From positions 1 to 64,000 of the forward strand of contig NZ_FOJY01000011.1 in assembly GCF_900112085.1 (NCBI RefSeq): DNA of 64,000 bases, in the 5' to 3' direction. The position numbers were made by a program, and so were the translations under genes. Under the pieces are notes generated by a model, which saw only the letters and a list, made by a program, of their open reading frames with translations, made no database searches and was not told the DNA's origin. This stretch comes from Acetitomaculum ruminis DSM 5522. GTDB lineage: Bacteria > Bacillota > Clostridia > Lachnospirales > Lachnospiraceae. Positions 1-7,399 of this stretch are shown here, in pieces (positions within the stretch are counted from its first letter, which is position 1; each line of letters begins with the position of its first letter).

Positions 1-327
1 GGTGGTTACTCCTTTCAGAGCATTTCACGCAGACCTCCCTAGGTACCACACGTTTCTTCCTCTCCATCCATCTGCCTCATTTATCATGCATGATTCCGTG
101 TAGTTATGGGGCTTCGACTTGTACCGCAGCCTTACCCTCATGCATAACCTCATATGAGATTTCTGTTCGTCAGACCAGAGATTTGCCCGTGAGTTAGTAT
201 GTTCCTCACATCCAGCTTCCTTCAGATTCCGTCTTGCGGCGGACACCCTTGCTTTCGGCTATATCCTTCCCACTACCGGGCGGATTCGGGACTTTAACCC
301 GTTAGAAACGTGCGCCGCTAGGCGCAC
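1..327 (-). mobile_element. Group II intron, 5' ribozyme part (cut by window edge)
   Basis: Read on the minus strand, the segment starts with GTGCG at 327 and opens with a perfect hairpin (GTGCGCC TAGC GGCGCAC). It then shows the blocks typical of bacterial group II intron domain I: a run reading AAAGTCCCGAATCC, then GCAAGGGTGTCCG, then GGAATCTGAAGGAAGC, and near the window edge GGGAGGTCTG. These match my memory of Firmicutes introns of the class C type. The reverse transcriptase/maturase and the 3' end would lie left of position 1, so completeness is unknown. The short reading frame inside (25-246) is RNA structure, not a gene. The 5' splice point lies a few bases after a terminator hairpin, the usual target of class C introns. 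Confidence 0.82.
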
Positions 328-330
328 AGT

Positions 331-367
331 AAAATAAAGCCCCTTGCAATTAGCCAGGGGTTTTATT
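331..367 (-). terminator. Rho-independent terminator used as intron target
   Basis: A CCCCT/AGGGG stem flanked by an A run and a T run (CTTTATTTT on the minus strand) precedes the intron start by about a dozen bases. It would end transcription of the small minus-strand reading frame at 450-674 or of whatever once stood there. Confidence 0.7.
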
Positions 368-449
368 ATTTATTTTGTTTCATTAAATCCAACAAAACCA
401 GAATAGGAAAAATGATAATACAAAATAATATCATTTTTCACCTCTTCCT

Positions 450-674
450 TTAATCAAACTTAAATCTTTTATATTTTGTACACGTTGTAAAAGCTTTATA
501 TATATCCGGTTGCTTTTCCTTTAATGCTTTACCGTCAAGCCTGATTTGTATTACGTCCTTATATCTTGCCTTGTGTTCATTGCCTATTAAAACGTCCGTA
601 TTATTTTCTAGCATATATAACCTTATTTCATTTATCAAACCAACTACAACGGTTTGTGCCTCTGCTAAAATCAT
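450..674 (-). pseudogene. Orphan C-terminal piece resembling YqaJ-type phage recombinase
   Basis: This 74-residue frame begins MILAEAQTVVV and ends with LDGKALKEKQPDIYKAF...RFKFD. The pattern of LDSKALKxExPEIYxKYT...RRFxI is what I recall from the C-terminus of YqaJ-like phage exonuclease/recombinase proteins; the nuclease core is absent. No good ribosome binding site precedes the ATG at 674, and the upstream 200 bases hold no continuation of the family. I read it as a leftover of a prophage, in keeping with the terminase and recombinase fragments nearby. A free-standing small phage protein is the alternative. The family link is from memory of the motif only. Confidence 0.45.
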
Positions 675-904
675 TTTATATTACGCCAATTCCGAAAATA
701 TTACGTTTATGTTTCTCCTCTCTTGACAAACTAAAAACCGAATTTTATAATCTTCTTATAAATATTTTTTTAAATCAATTCTTTTTTCTGGTTTACATTT
801 TGAACTTTTATTATTTGATATCATAATAATATTGATATTTAGAATATCCAACAACCACTATACGATTTTCAATTATTTAATAATTAATTTAGGAGGCGAA
901 TATT

Positions 905-1231
905 TTGAGCACATTTGCTGAAAACATTAATCAGATATGCAAACTAAAAGGAACTAAACTTACCACATTGGTTAAAGGATGTGGGTATTCTTCATCCAAG
1001 ACCACGGCTATTAATCGCGGTTCTATTCCATCTGAAAAACAACTCATTAAATTTGCTGAGAAATTAAACTGCTCGGTAAAGGATTTCTTTGCTGATACAA
1101 CATCTGAAAGAAATGATTATTATTCAAACGAAGAGAAACTGTTAGTTGAAGGTTATAGAAACATGCCTAATAGCCATAAACATAAATTACTAGCATATTT
1201 CTATGAACTATTGGAATTGGAAAAGGAATAA
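905..1231 (+). CDS. XRE-family helix-turn-helix regulator
   Basis: The 108-residue protein starts at TTG 905, chosen because a clear AGGAGG lies about 10 bases upstream. Residues 1-62 form a Cro/C1-type helix-turn-helix (FAENINQICKLKGTKLTTLV, then SSSKTTAINRGSIPSEKQLIKFAEKLNCSVKDFF). The C-terminal third is a helical tail (NEEKLLVEGYRNM...LAYFYELLELE) of the kind found in phage and integrative-element repressors. It sits just before the remnant of a large serine recombinase read in the same direction, the usual repressor-integrase order at an element's end. It probably controlled a lost prophage; whether it still binds anything cannot be seen. Confidence 0.8.
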   Translation: MSTFAENINQICKLKGTKLTTLVKGCGYSSSKTTAINRGSIPSEKQLIKFAEKLNCSVKDFFADTTSERNDYYSNEEKLLVEGYRNMPNSHKHKLLAYFYELLELEKE

Positions 1232-1240
1232 TCTGGAAAA

Positions 1241-1397
1241 ACTGTTGTATACACTAGATACGCTAGATACTCTAGCAATAATCAAAGAGAGGAAAATATT
1301 GAGGGACAATTACGTGAATGTCTAGATTTCACCAATAAAAAAAATATATTTATTAAATCGAGAATATTGTGACAGAGCTGTATCAGATAAATTCCAA
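1241..1397 (+). pseudogene. Large serine recombinase, N-terminal remnant
   Basis: Reading from 1241 gives TVVYTRYARYSSNNQREENI followed by EGQLRECLDF, the unmistakable start of large serine integrases, including the catalytic serine context (YARYSS). The frame runs into TGA at 1370-1372, but a one-base shift restores the family pattern as EYCDRAVSDKFQ up to about 1397. After that the sequence becomes the duplicated lipoprotein tail read from the other strand. The usual MKKK start is missing as well. It is a dead fragment of about 50 residues of a protein that normally has 500 or more, and it follows the XRE gene by 9 bases. Confidence 0.8.
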
Positions 1398-1485
1398 ATT
1401 GTAAACTTTTTTACCTATCGAAGCTTGTTCTACTGTAGGTTCTCCAATAAGCACTTCCGCTTCAGAGCGGTCTGGTAATTCAAAA
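1392..1485 (-). repeat. 94-bp direct repeat, copy 1 (duplicated lipoprotein tail)
   Basis: This segment matches 2257-2350 with about five mismatches and no gaps. It encodes the tail FEL.DRSEAEVL.GEPT.EQA.IGKKVYNLE, which in copy 2 is the natural end of a lipoprotein. Here it is fused to a phage terminase fragment. Confidence 0.9.
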
Positions 1486-2048
1486 TATTTCGTATCAAAA
1501 CCTCCCCCATAACCATAATTAAAGTTCGAGTTGCCTTCATCATCGAGTGCCGTGAGAACAATAAACTCGGCTCTTGGATTACTGCCGTATTCCTGTTCCA
1601 ATCGTCCAATAACATCGTGAACCGACCAACGAGTGGCGTTGTGTATCTCCTTGGCAGTCATCTTTTTACGAGATTTAAGGTCATTGGTATAGGAGAGCCA
1701 TAACTTATCCAATCGTTCTTTGCTCATTGCTTCCTCGATACCCGAGCAAAGGTCATCGGCGTAGAGGATTTTGTCACATCGGGTCGCACCAGTAAGAGAA
1801 GCGTTGATTGCTCTACAAGTGAGGGTAGAGAACCTGTGCTTTTTACCAAGGTGTTTCCTCCTTTGAGTTGGTGCTTGCCACATTTACCCCGGGGAAAACA
1901 TCTGCCCACAGATACTCGGGATCTGTGATAATCTGCATTACTCCGTCATAGAAGGAGCGTGTCAGTGTTCCCGAGTGAGCAGAGGCGAGAGATTGACCGT
2001 CCGGGTCACGCCCCATAACCCAAGAGAGGAAGAAGATACCGCTAAAGG
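1486..2048 (-). pseudogene. Phage terminase large subunit fragment, frameshifted
   Basis: Two frames together give a recognisable central to C-terminal part of a phage terminase large subunit (TerL). The first reads GIFFLSWVMGRDPDGQSLAS then SFYDGVMQIITDPEYLWADV and ASTNSKEET before a stop near 1850. After a frameshift it continues HRFSTLTCRAINASLTGATR, ILYADDLCSGIEEAMSKERL, KEIHNATRWSVHDVIGRLEQ and ends FNYGYGGGFDTKYF. TerL is the DNA packaging motor; the second part is its nuclease end. The start is missing: the upstream side joins an unrelated reading frame at about 2048. The end is replaced by the duplicated lipoprotein tail. No capsid or portal gene is nearby, so this is an isolated scrap of a prophage. 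Confidence 0.82.
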
Positions 2049-2153
2049 GATGTTTTCTTTTTTTGTTTCTAAGCTTATATAATACGCGTCTTCATACGCT
2101 TGTATGTTCCCTTTTTCTATCTCCGAGAAAATTTTTAATATTATATTTGTCAT
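2044..2153 (-). pseudogene. 5' end of an unknown gene, cut by the terminase fragment
   Basis: An ATG at 2153 preceded by GGAGG opens a frame MTNIILKIFSEIEKGNIQAY then EDAYYISLETKKENIP. After about 37 codons it enters the terminase fragment in the wrong frame and ends at 1962 after junk. The start looks genuine because of the ribosome binding site. I do not recognise the protein. It is the truncated beginning of a gene whose remainder was lost when the phage DNA was joined. Confidence 0.5.
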
Positions 2154-2176
2154 ATTATTTCCTCCAAAATAAAAAA

Positions 2177-2225
2177 AAAGGTGCGTTACCACAGAGGAAT
2201 TATCCTCGTGCGGTAACGCACCTTT
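2177..2225 (-). terminator. Strong terminator after the lipoprotein gene
   Basis: A perfect 14-base stem (AAAGGTGCGTTACC with GGTAACGCACCTTT) and a 21-base loop is followed on the minus strand by a run of T. It lies 26 bases past the stop of the lipoprotein gene and before the next start. Confidence 0.92.
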
Positions 2226-2250
2226 AATCTAATTATTCGTCTTTAAACTA

Positions 2251-2706
2251 TTAATTTTCCAAATTGTAAACTTTTTTACCTATCGTAGCTTGTTCTGCTG
2301 TAGGTTCTCCAACAAGCACTTCCGCTTCAGAACGGTCTGTTAATTCAAAACTATAGATTACATCCACGGACTGTCCATTTCTAACCTCAGTGGCTAGGTT
2401 ATCTTCACCATTAAGATATACAGATTCCGTTAATTCTTTATCGTTTTGAAAAGCACGAACTGCGAAACAGGACGCTGCATAAGTTGGTTCTTCACTATTA
2501 TTGGTATAAGTAGCATTTATGTGCAGTGAATTATTTTCTTCGTCTATAAATGAATCCTTTAATTGTAAAGACCATTTTTCATATTCAGCGTAATCAGAAA
2601 CTTCTTGAGCAGTGTCACTAACCGTCTCTACATCATCACACGCTGTAAGTGCAAAAGTAAGAGCTAAGATAATACCTAGCGTTTTAATAATGTTTTTCTT
2701 TTTCAT
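2251..2706 (-). CDS. Secreted lipoprotein with DUF5067-like domain
   Basis: The 151-residue protein starts at ATG 2706 behind a good AAGGAGAT site. Residues 1-23 are a lipoprotein signal (MKKKN..., hydrophobic stretch, lipobox LTAC), so Cys23 would be lipid-anchored on the outer face of the membrane. The rest is a single beta-sandwich type domain (NNSLHINATYTNNSEEPTYA...VDVIYSFELTDRSEAEVLV) resembling the DUF5067/DUF4352 lipoproteins common in Firmicutes mobile elements. Its function is unknown. The last 31 residues are the source of the 94-bp repeat found beside the terminase fragment. It has its own strong terminator. Confidence 0.75.
   Translation of the reverse strand: MKKKNIIKTLGIILALTFALTACDDVETVSDTAQEVSDYAEYEKWSLQLKDSFIDEENNSLHINATYTNNSEEPTYAASCFAVRAFQNDKELTESVYLNGEDNLATEVRNGQSVDVIYSFELTDRSEAEVLVGEPTAEQATIGKKVYNLEN
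2257..2350 (-). repeat. 94-bp direct repeat, copy 2 (native lipoprotein tail)
   Basis: This is the partner of 1392-1485, about 95 percent identical. Here it forms the natural C-terminus of the lipoprotein, so this is probably the parent copy. Confidence 0.9.
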
Positions 2707-2726
2707 ACTAATATCTCCTTTTTTTT

Positions 2727-3326
2727 TTATTTTTCAATTTGTTCAACACCGTATCTATCCCTCTTTAATTGGTTATACCAGATACCTCTGCTAATGCCCA
2801 GCTTCTTACAAGCGGTAGCTATCGTTATTTCACCGTCTTTTTACATTTTGAGAAATTTCTGAAAAGCAACCAGGTCTTTTATCTTTTTAGGTCTGCCGTT
2901 TTGATAATCAGATCTCAACTTAGCTATTTCTCTTCCCGATTGCGTTCTCTCTATAATTTGGTCTCGTTCCCATTGGGCAAAAGCAAGCATGATATTTTTC
3001 ATCAGTCTTCCTGTGGGAGTATTGTCAAACATACCCATGTTGAGAATATGTAATCGGCACCCTTTATCTGTAATAGTGTCAATTATCTCAATTCCGTCTT
3101 TTGTATTCCTTGCGATACGGTCTATTTTTGAAACTATTACAGTATCGCCCTTTTTAAGACGAGACAGAAGTTTGTCTAATTCGGGGCGATGTTTCTCTGT
3201 TCCCGTAAAACTCTCACAAAAGATTTTTATAGCACCTGCCGAAGTCAATTCTTCTTTTTGATGTTCAGGAGAATTTCCGTCTCGGGCTTGCCCCCTGGTA
3301 GATACACGAGCATAACCATAAACCAT
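2727..3326 (-). pseudogene. Small serine resolvase/invertase with internal stop codon
   Basis: The start ATG at 3326 has a perfect AGGAGG and the protein opens MVYGYARVSTRGQARDGNS, with the catalytic serine in YARVST. The catalytic core runs to about residue 140 (KGDTVIVSKIDRIARNTKDG, GRLMKNIMLAFAQWERDQII). The frame stops at TAA 2841-2843 after 161 residues, yet the same frame continues without further change as KDGEITIATACKKLGISRGI then WYNQLKRD up to a second stop at 2727. That continuation is the DNA-binding helix-turn-helix these enzymes need. One base change therefore separates an intact enzyme of about 199 residues from this truncated form, which would cut poorly if at all. Family: Tn3-type resolvase/Hin-type invertase. 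Confidence 0.85.
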
Positions 3327-3349
3327 TTTAATCCTCCTTATGAATATTT

Positions 3350-3601
3350 TCAAGATAATAAAGAGTCTAAATCAGAAGTAAGTACGGAAGGTCTTACTTC
3401 CCATTCCTCATCATCTGTATGAATAATTAATTTTCCACCCATTGCATTTAAAAGGTCAACCAGTTTATCGACCTTCATAGCATCAGTCTTCAAATAACTA
3501 CTTATACTAGCCTGACTTTTTAATCCGAGTTTTCTTTGCAAGTCACCTTGTGTAGTGTTGGTTTTTTTCATAATAATTTTCACAATTTCTTTTTCATTCA
3601 T
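3350..3601 (-). CDS. Small XRE-type DNA-binding protein
   Basis: The start ATG at 3601 was preferred over upstream ATGs because GGAGG lies 5-6 bases before it. The 83-residue product has an XRE helix-turn-helix (EKEIVKIIMKKTNTTQGDLQ, then RKLGLKSQASISSYLKTDAM) and a short tail reading KLVDLLNAMGGKLIIH. Such short regulators often come paired with resolvases in conjugative or satellite elements, and the recombinase start lies only 24 bases beyond this stop, so the two are likely one transcript. Target unknown. Confidence 0.75.
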   Translation of the reverse strand: MNEKEIVKIIMKKTNTTQGDLQRKLGLKSQASISSYLKTDAMKVDKLVDLLNAMGGKLIIHTDDEEWEVRPSVLTSDLDSLLS

Positions 3602-3929
3602 AATGACCTCCTTTGAATTAATTATAACAATATAATAACACATTATTTTAATATCATCTTTTTTTGAAAATATTTGGACTACTTCCTCAGGGGGTCCAGC
3701 TGTTGTATATCCCATGAAGGCACTTACTTGAACAGCAGCAAAATTACTAGGTAAATAATACCTGATATAATGTGAATTGCTAAAATTTAAATCTAGATTA
3801 GTGGATTAACTTCATCATATTAAAATAAAAAAAATATTATCATTTATGATGAACCTTTTGGGGTTCTTATTACAATTATTTTTTGAAAGGGGCAAAAAGC
3901 TCCAATAAAGACGTCTGAAGGAGTAAAAA
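3602..3929. other. Intergenic region before the sigma factor, with inverted repeat
   Basis: No gene is visible in these 328 bases. A 16-base inverted repeat (GAACC, six bases, GGTTC) sits at 3851-3866, about 65 bases before the sigma factor start, and may be an operator or part of an autoregulated promoter. The block at 3680-3725 shows no recognisable protein in any frame. Confidence 0.4.
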
Positions 3930-4460
3930 ATGAATCGTGTAGAATTGGAACAGTTTATGGAAAGCTACGGATCAGATATACTTTCTTTTTGTAAATATCT
4001 AACAAAGAATAAGGAGATAGCTGAGGATTTATGCCAGGATACCTTTGTTAAAGGATTTGAGATGATAGATCGTATCGAAAATGAATCCCATGCAAAAAAC
4101 TTTTTTCTTTCCATTGCCATTAAATTATGGAAAAACAAGAAAAGGAAGTTTGCCTGGCGAAGCAGAATCTTTGACCAGAAAATAATCCCAATGTCGGAAT
4201 ATGAAATGGAACTTACAGGAATTGAAAATACTCCGGAAAAAGAGGCTATAAAAAGTGAAGAAATACAGGTAATTAGAAACTGTGTTAATAAACTCCCGGA
4301 AAAAAAGAGACTTGTTATCCTTTTGTACTATGTAGAGGGCTTAAAAGAAAAGGAAATTGCCAATGTTTTAAAGCTTCCTTTAGGAACTGTTAAAAGCCGC
4401 TTACACCAGGCAAAAAAAGATCTTGAAGTAATGCTTTCTAAGAATCAAATGTTCAAATAA
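3930..4460 (+). CDS. ECF-type RNA polymerase sigma factor
   Basis: The 176-residue protein starts at ATG 3930 behind GAAGGAG. Region 2 lies at about residues 10-75 (LSFCKYLTKNKEIAEDLCQD, TFVKGFEMI) and region 4 at about 120-170 (VNKLPEKKRLVILLYYVEGL then KEKEIANVLKLPLGTVKSRL), so both core-binding/-10 and -35-binding parts are present and no extra domain is attached. ECF factors direct RNA polymerase to a small regulon on an envelope signal. The next gene, 20 bases downstream, is a membrane protein with a short cytosolic N-terminus, which fits an anti-sigma partner. The pair is likely self-regulated. Confidence 0.92.
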   Translation: MNRVELEQFMESYGSDILSFCKYLTKNKEIAEDLCQDTFVKGFEMIDRIENESHAKNFFLSIAIKLWKNKKRKFAWRSRIFDQKIIPMSEYEMELTGIENTPEKEAIKSEEIQVIRNCVNKLPEKKRLVILLYYVEGLKEKEIANVLKLPLGTVKSRLHQAKKDLEVMLSKNQMFK

Positions 4461-4480
4461 AGAAAGGAGAACTATTTAAA

Positions 4481-5662
4481 ATGAAAACTATAGATGATTA
4501 TTTAAAGGATGCCCTTTCACCAAAAGAAGATATGAGTGATGAATTAAAAGCTCGTATTATCGATGAAATTTCAAGTAAAAAGGAGAACAATATGAAAAAA
4601 ATAATTAATATCGAGCATAAAAAGAGAAAATTTCCCACTGCTGCAGCCGTTGCAGTTGCAGTCCTGACCCTTTCAACTGTAACAGCTACTGCAACCTGGA
4701 AGTATTTATCTGCAAATGAAGTAGCTCAAAAAATGAACAACCAAAAGCTTACACAGGCTTTTTCCGATAAAAATACCTGGATAAATGGGGAAACCCAGTC
4801 CTGTGACGGGTACGATATTTCTTTGATAGGTCTTGTTTCAGGAAATGATTTATCTGATCATTTAAGCAAAGTAAAAGACAAAGTATCAAATGATAATACC
4901 TACGCTGTGGTTGCAATAAGTAAGTCTGACGGTACTGCAATGCCGGAATTGTCAGATGAAAAATATGATGATACCAATTTTTTAGTTTCAGCTTATGTCA
5001 AGGGACTTGACCCTGCAAAATATAATATTTTTTCACTAAATGCAGGCGGAAACCTTACCATTGTTGATGAAGGTATTCAATATCGTATCATGGAGGTTGA
5101 AAATATTGAGGCCTTTGCTGACAGAGAAGTTTATCTTGGAGTTTCTGATGGTGCTTTTTATAATGAAAAGGCTTTTAAATTTGATGAAACTGACGGAAAA
5201 ATCACCAAAAATAAAGATTATAAAGGTGTAAATGCCCTCTTTGTCCTTCCACTTGATTCTTCAAAGGCAGATAAAAGTAAAGCCGACGAGATTGTTGAAA
5301 GGATTGTCACTAATTCTGTAGAAAATGAAAAGGCAGAGCAACTTCAAGACAAGGAAGTGGTAGATTTTATGTCCAAACTTACTCCGGATAATATTGATGA
5401 ATATGCCAACCCCCTTGAATCAAGCAGACAGGTTTTAACACCGGATAAGGATGGTTATTTAAATTATGAATGTGTTTTACCTAATGGAGATTTAATAAAC
5501 TCAACTTCATGGATAAAGGAGCTTTTCCCGCAGAAAAAAGCCGGAATGAGCGATAAATTCAGCTATACATCATCTGAAAAAGGATTAAAGGATCTTTTAA
5601 TTGAAACCTATACCTTAAACGAGGATGGAACTGTTACATATCTGATTTATCAACCAAAGTAA
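4481..5662 (+). CDS. Membrane anti-sigma factor candidate (DUF4179-like)
   Basis: The 393-residue protein follows the sigma factor by 20 bases with its own GAAAGGAG site. Residues 1-50 are charged and would be cytosolic (DYLKDALSPKEDMSDELKAR); one membrane segment lies at about 51-72 (FPTAAAVAVAVLTLSTVTAT); the remaining 320 residues would be extracellular. This layout and the gene pairing match the anti-sigma/DUF4179 proteins of Clostridia, which hold their sigma factor until a signal is sensed outside. No zinc-type anti-sigma motif is seen in the N-terminus, so the assignment rests on position and topology. Its terminator is the hairpin that the next insertion sequence duplicated. Confidence 0.75.
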   Translation: MKTIDDYLKDALSPKEDMSDELKARIIDEISSKKENNMKKIINIEHKKRKFPTAAAVAVAVLTLSTVTATATWKYLSANEVAQKMNNQKLTQAFSDKNTWINGETQSCDGYDISLIGLVSGNDLSDHLSKVKDKVSNDNTYAVVAISKSDGTAMPELSDEKYDDTNFLVSAYVKGLDPAKYNIFSLNAGGNLTIVDEGIQYRIMEVENIEAFADREVYLGVSDGAFYNEKAFKFDETDGKITKNKDYKGVNALFVLPLDSSKADKSKADEIVERIVTNSVENEKAEQLQDKEVVDFMSKLTPDNIDEYANPLESSRQVLTPDKDGYLNYECVLPNGDLINSTSWIKELFPQKKAGMSDKFSYTSSEKGLKDLLIETYTLNEDGTVTYLIYQPK

Positions 5663-5691
5663 ACAGAAAAGTTTATTATATAATACTAAAA

Positions 5692-5715
5692 AAAAGTGGT
5701 CTTACGACCACTTTT
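5692..5715 (+). terminator. Terminator hairpin = left target duplication of the IS
   Basis: A palindrome with core GTGGTCTTACGACCAC flanked by A4 and T4. It ends the sigma/anti-sigma operon. An identical 24-base copy follows the insertion sequence at 7376-7399. Confidence 0.93.
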
Positions 5716-5727
5716 CAGACCGTAGAC

Positions 5728-5765
5728 AAACCCCTTGAAGGATTTTCGCATCCAACAAGGGGTTT
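5728..5765 (-). terminator. Terminator of the IS transposase gene
   Basis: A 10-base perfect stem (AAACCCCTTG with CAAGGGGTTT) around an 18-base loop lies about 70 bases past the transposase stop, just inside the left end of the element. Confidence 0.75.
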
Positions 5766-5834
5766 CTTCTATTCTTGTTCTGCTTTTTCTTTTTAGATTG
5801 TTATTTTCCAAAAACAAGTTGAGATATCCCCAGT

Positions 5835-7247
5835 TTATGCCGGTTGTAATCCCCATTCATTCTTTATCTTTGCCAATTTCTTTAGATTCATTGCGCTATA
5901 AGTAAGCGCGACTTTCATTTTCATGCGCGCCTTACCATACATCTGCGTATATCTAAAACCATGATTCTCTTTTGCTGTTCCAAAGATTCTCTCTATGGTT
6001 TCTTTTCTGTGAGAGTATAAATCTTTCATTCCTCGGGTATGTCTTATATCTTCACATGCTTCCATGTATTCTTCCCAGACATGTCGTGTTACCACTTTTA
6101 CATGGTTCTTACTTGCTGTACATTGGCTCAAGAAATCACACTTCTCGCAGATGTGCCCACAGCTTTTATATTCCTTATAACCATCTCTGTTTGTAGTACT
6201 GTATTTTAGTATCTGGTCATTAGGACAAATATAGCAATCATTGTATTCATCATAAACATACTCATATTTTTTGAAAAAACCTGCTTTAGACATTGGACGT
6301 TTATAAGGGAAAACAGGTTTTACGCCATCATCTAATAACAGTTTTGCAATGGCCGGTGTTTTATATCCGGCATCAACAACACATTTATCCATACCGATGT
6401 TTTCAAGCTTATCATACAGCCCTTTAAAAGTTCGACTGTCATGCTCATTGCCGGGATTAACCGTGAAATCTAGAATCCATCCATTCTTATCACAGGCTGT
6501 TTCAATTCCATATGCGAAGACATGCTTATGCTCGCCTTTACGAAACCATCCACTTTCAGGATCCGTTGTGCTGCATTTGATGGTTTTACTATCCATCGGA
6601 ATATCATCTGTATAATCTTTAAACTTATCGCCGGATCCGCCACTAGGCTTGTTGCCATCATCCTTACCCTTTATCGGTTTTTTTCCATGTGTCTCACGGT
6701 CAGCATTGATGTCCTTGCGGAGCATTTCTGCGTAGAACAGCGCTTCCTCTTTCGCGATGCGGCGCCGCATCTTTTTATTATTAGCACGTGCTTTCACATG
6801 CGTTGCATCAACAAACACTTCTGTAGAATCTACAAGTTTGAAACGATAGCACTCCTCTAAGATATGCTGAAAGATTTGTTCGAACAGATCGGTTCCTTGA
6901 AAACGGCGGGTGTAATTCTTGCCAAAAGTAGTAAAATGCGGAACTTTTTCTCCCAACTCTAAACCAAGAAACCAGCGATATGCGACATTCACTTCGATAT
7001 CCTTTATTGTCTGCCGCATGCTTTTGATGCCATATAAATATTGAATCAACGGGATTTTAATCAGCGTTACCGGATCAATACTGGGACGTCCGTTATCCGG
7101 AGAATACTTATCTCGAACGAGATCATATATGAAACTCCAATCGATAGCTTTGTCAATAATGCGAAGGAGATGATCCTGTGGAACAAGATCATCGATTGAA
7201 AAGAATTGTATCTGATTTCTTACCTGCTCTGTATGTTCTGTAATCAT
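5835..7247 (-). CDS. IS1182-family transposase
   Basis: ATG 7247 was chosen over the upstream GTG because AAGGTGG lies 8 bases before it; the product has about 470 residues, normal for the family. The N-terminal DUF772-type region is present (SIDDLVPQDHLLRIIDKAID, RPSIDPVTLIKIPLIQYLYG). The DDE catalytic residues can be placed: Asp in EVFVDATHVKA, Asp in DKCVVDAGYKT and Glu in SHRKETIERIFG. A cysteine cluster (CGHICEKCDFLSQC) lies between the second Asp and the Glu, as usual in the IS1182 group. The gene is uninterrupted and fills the element, so it could be active. Confidence 0.95.
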   Translation of the reverse strand: MITEHTEQVRNQIQFFSIDDLVPQDHLLRIIDKAIDWSFIYDLVRDKYSPDNGRPSIDPVTLIKIPLIQYLYGIKSMRQTIKDIEVNVAYRWFLGLELGEKVPHFTTFGKNYTRRFQGTDLFEQIFQHILEECYRFKLVDSTEVFVDATHVKARANNKKMRRRIAKEEALFYAEMLRKDINADRETHGKKPIKGKDDGNKPSGGSGDKFKDYTDDIPMDSKTIKCSTTDPESGWFRKGEHKHVFAYGIETACDKNGWILDFTVNPGNEHDSRTFKGLYDKLENIGMDKCVVDAGYKTPAIAKLLLDDGVKPVFPYKRPMSKAGFFKKYEYVYDEYNDCYICPNDQILKYSTTNRDGYKEYKSCGHICEKCDFLSQCTASKNHVKVVTRHVWEEYMEACEDIRHTRGMKDLYSHRKETIERIFGTAKENHGFRYTQMYGKARMKMKVALTYSAMNLKKLAKIKNEWGLQPA

Positions 7248-7375
7248 GAATTCAACCACCTTTTTGATACTATTATTATACCAAAAGTAATGGTGAGAAA
7301 CCTATAAAATCATTAGATTTCTGCATTTTTACACAAAGAAAAGGCCGTGATGACACGACCTTTGTCTTCACTCTG

Positions 7376-7399
7376 AAAAGTGGTCTTACGACCACTTTT
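7376..7399 (+). repeat. Right target duplication of the IS (terminator palindrome)
   Basis: It is identical over 24 bases to 5692-5715. It keeps the same GTGGTC/GACCAC stem with A and T runs, so it can still form a terminator in either direction. Confidence 0.93.

Larger units (their letters stand above)
5716..7375 (-). mobile_element. IS1182-type insertion sequence, complete
   Basis: The element is 1660 bases long and bounded by a perfect 24-base duplication of a terminator palindrome. Its ends are imperfect inverted repeats: the left end begins CAGACCGTAGACAAACC and the right end, read inward, begins CAGAGTGAAGACAAAGG, sharing CAGA and GACAAA in register. It holds one intact transposase gene, a terminator behind that gene at 5728-5765 (AAACCCCTTG with CAAGGGGTTT) and another short hairpin near the right end. 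Both ends and the target duplication are unspoiled, which suggests a recent insertion. Confidence 0.92.

Noticed and set aside
25-246. Open frame of 73 codons on the minus strand at the left edge
   Set aside because: It lies wholly inside the group II intron ribozyme sequence, has no ribosome site and resembles no protein.
566-826. 86-codon plus-strand frame
   Set aside because: It overlaps the recombinase-tail remnant in antisense, has no ribosome site and AT-rich hydrophobic composition typical of chance frames.
3680-3725. Possible N-terminal extension of the small XRE protein (frame from 3715)
   Set aside because: The extension has no ribosome site or family similarity, whereas the ATG at 3601 has a perfect one.
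1-3730. Complete active prophage or conjugative element
   Set aside because: Only fragments are present: integrase and terminase are broken, no capsid, portal, tail, relaxase or coupling protein gene is seen in the window.
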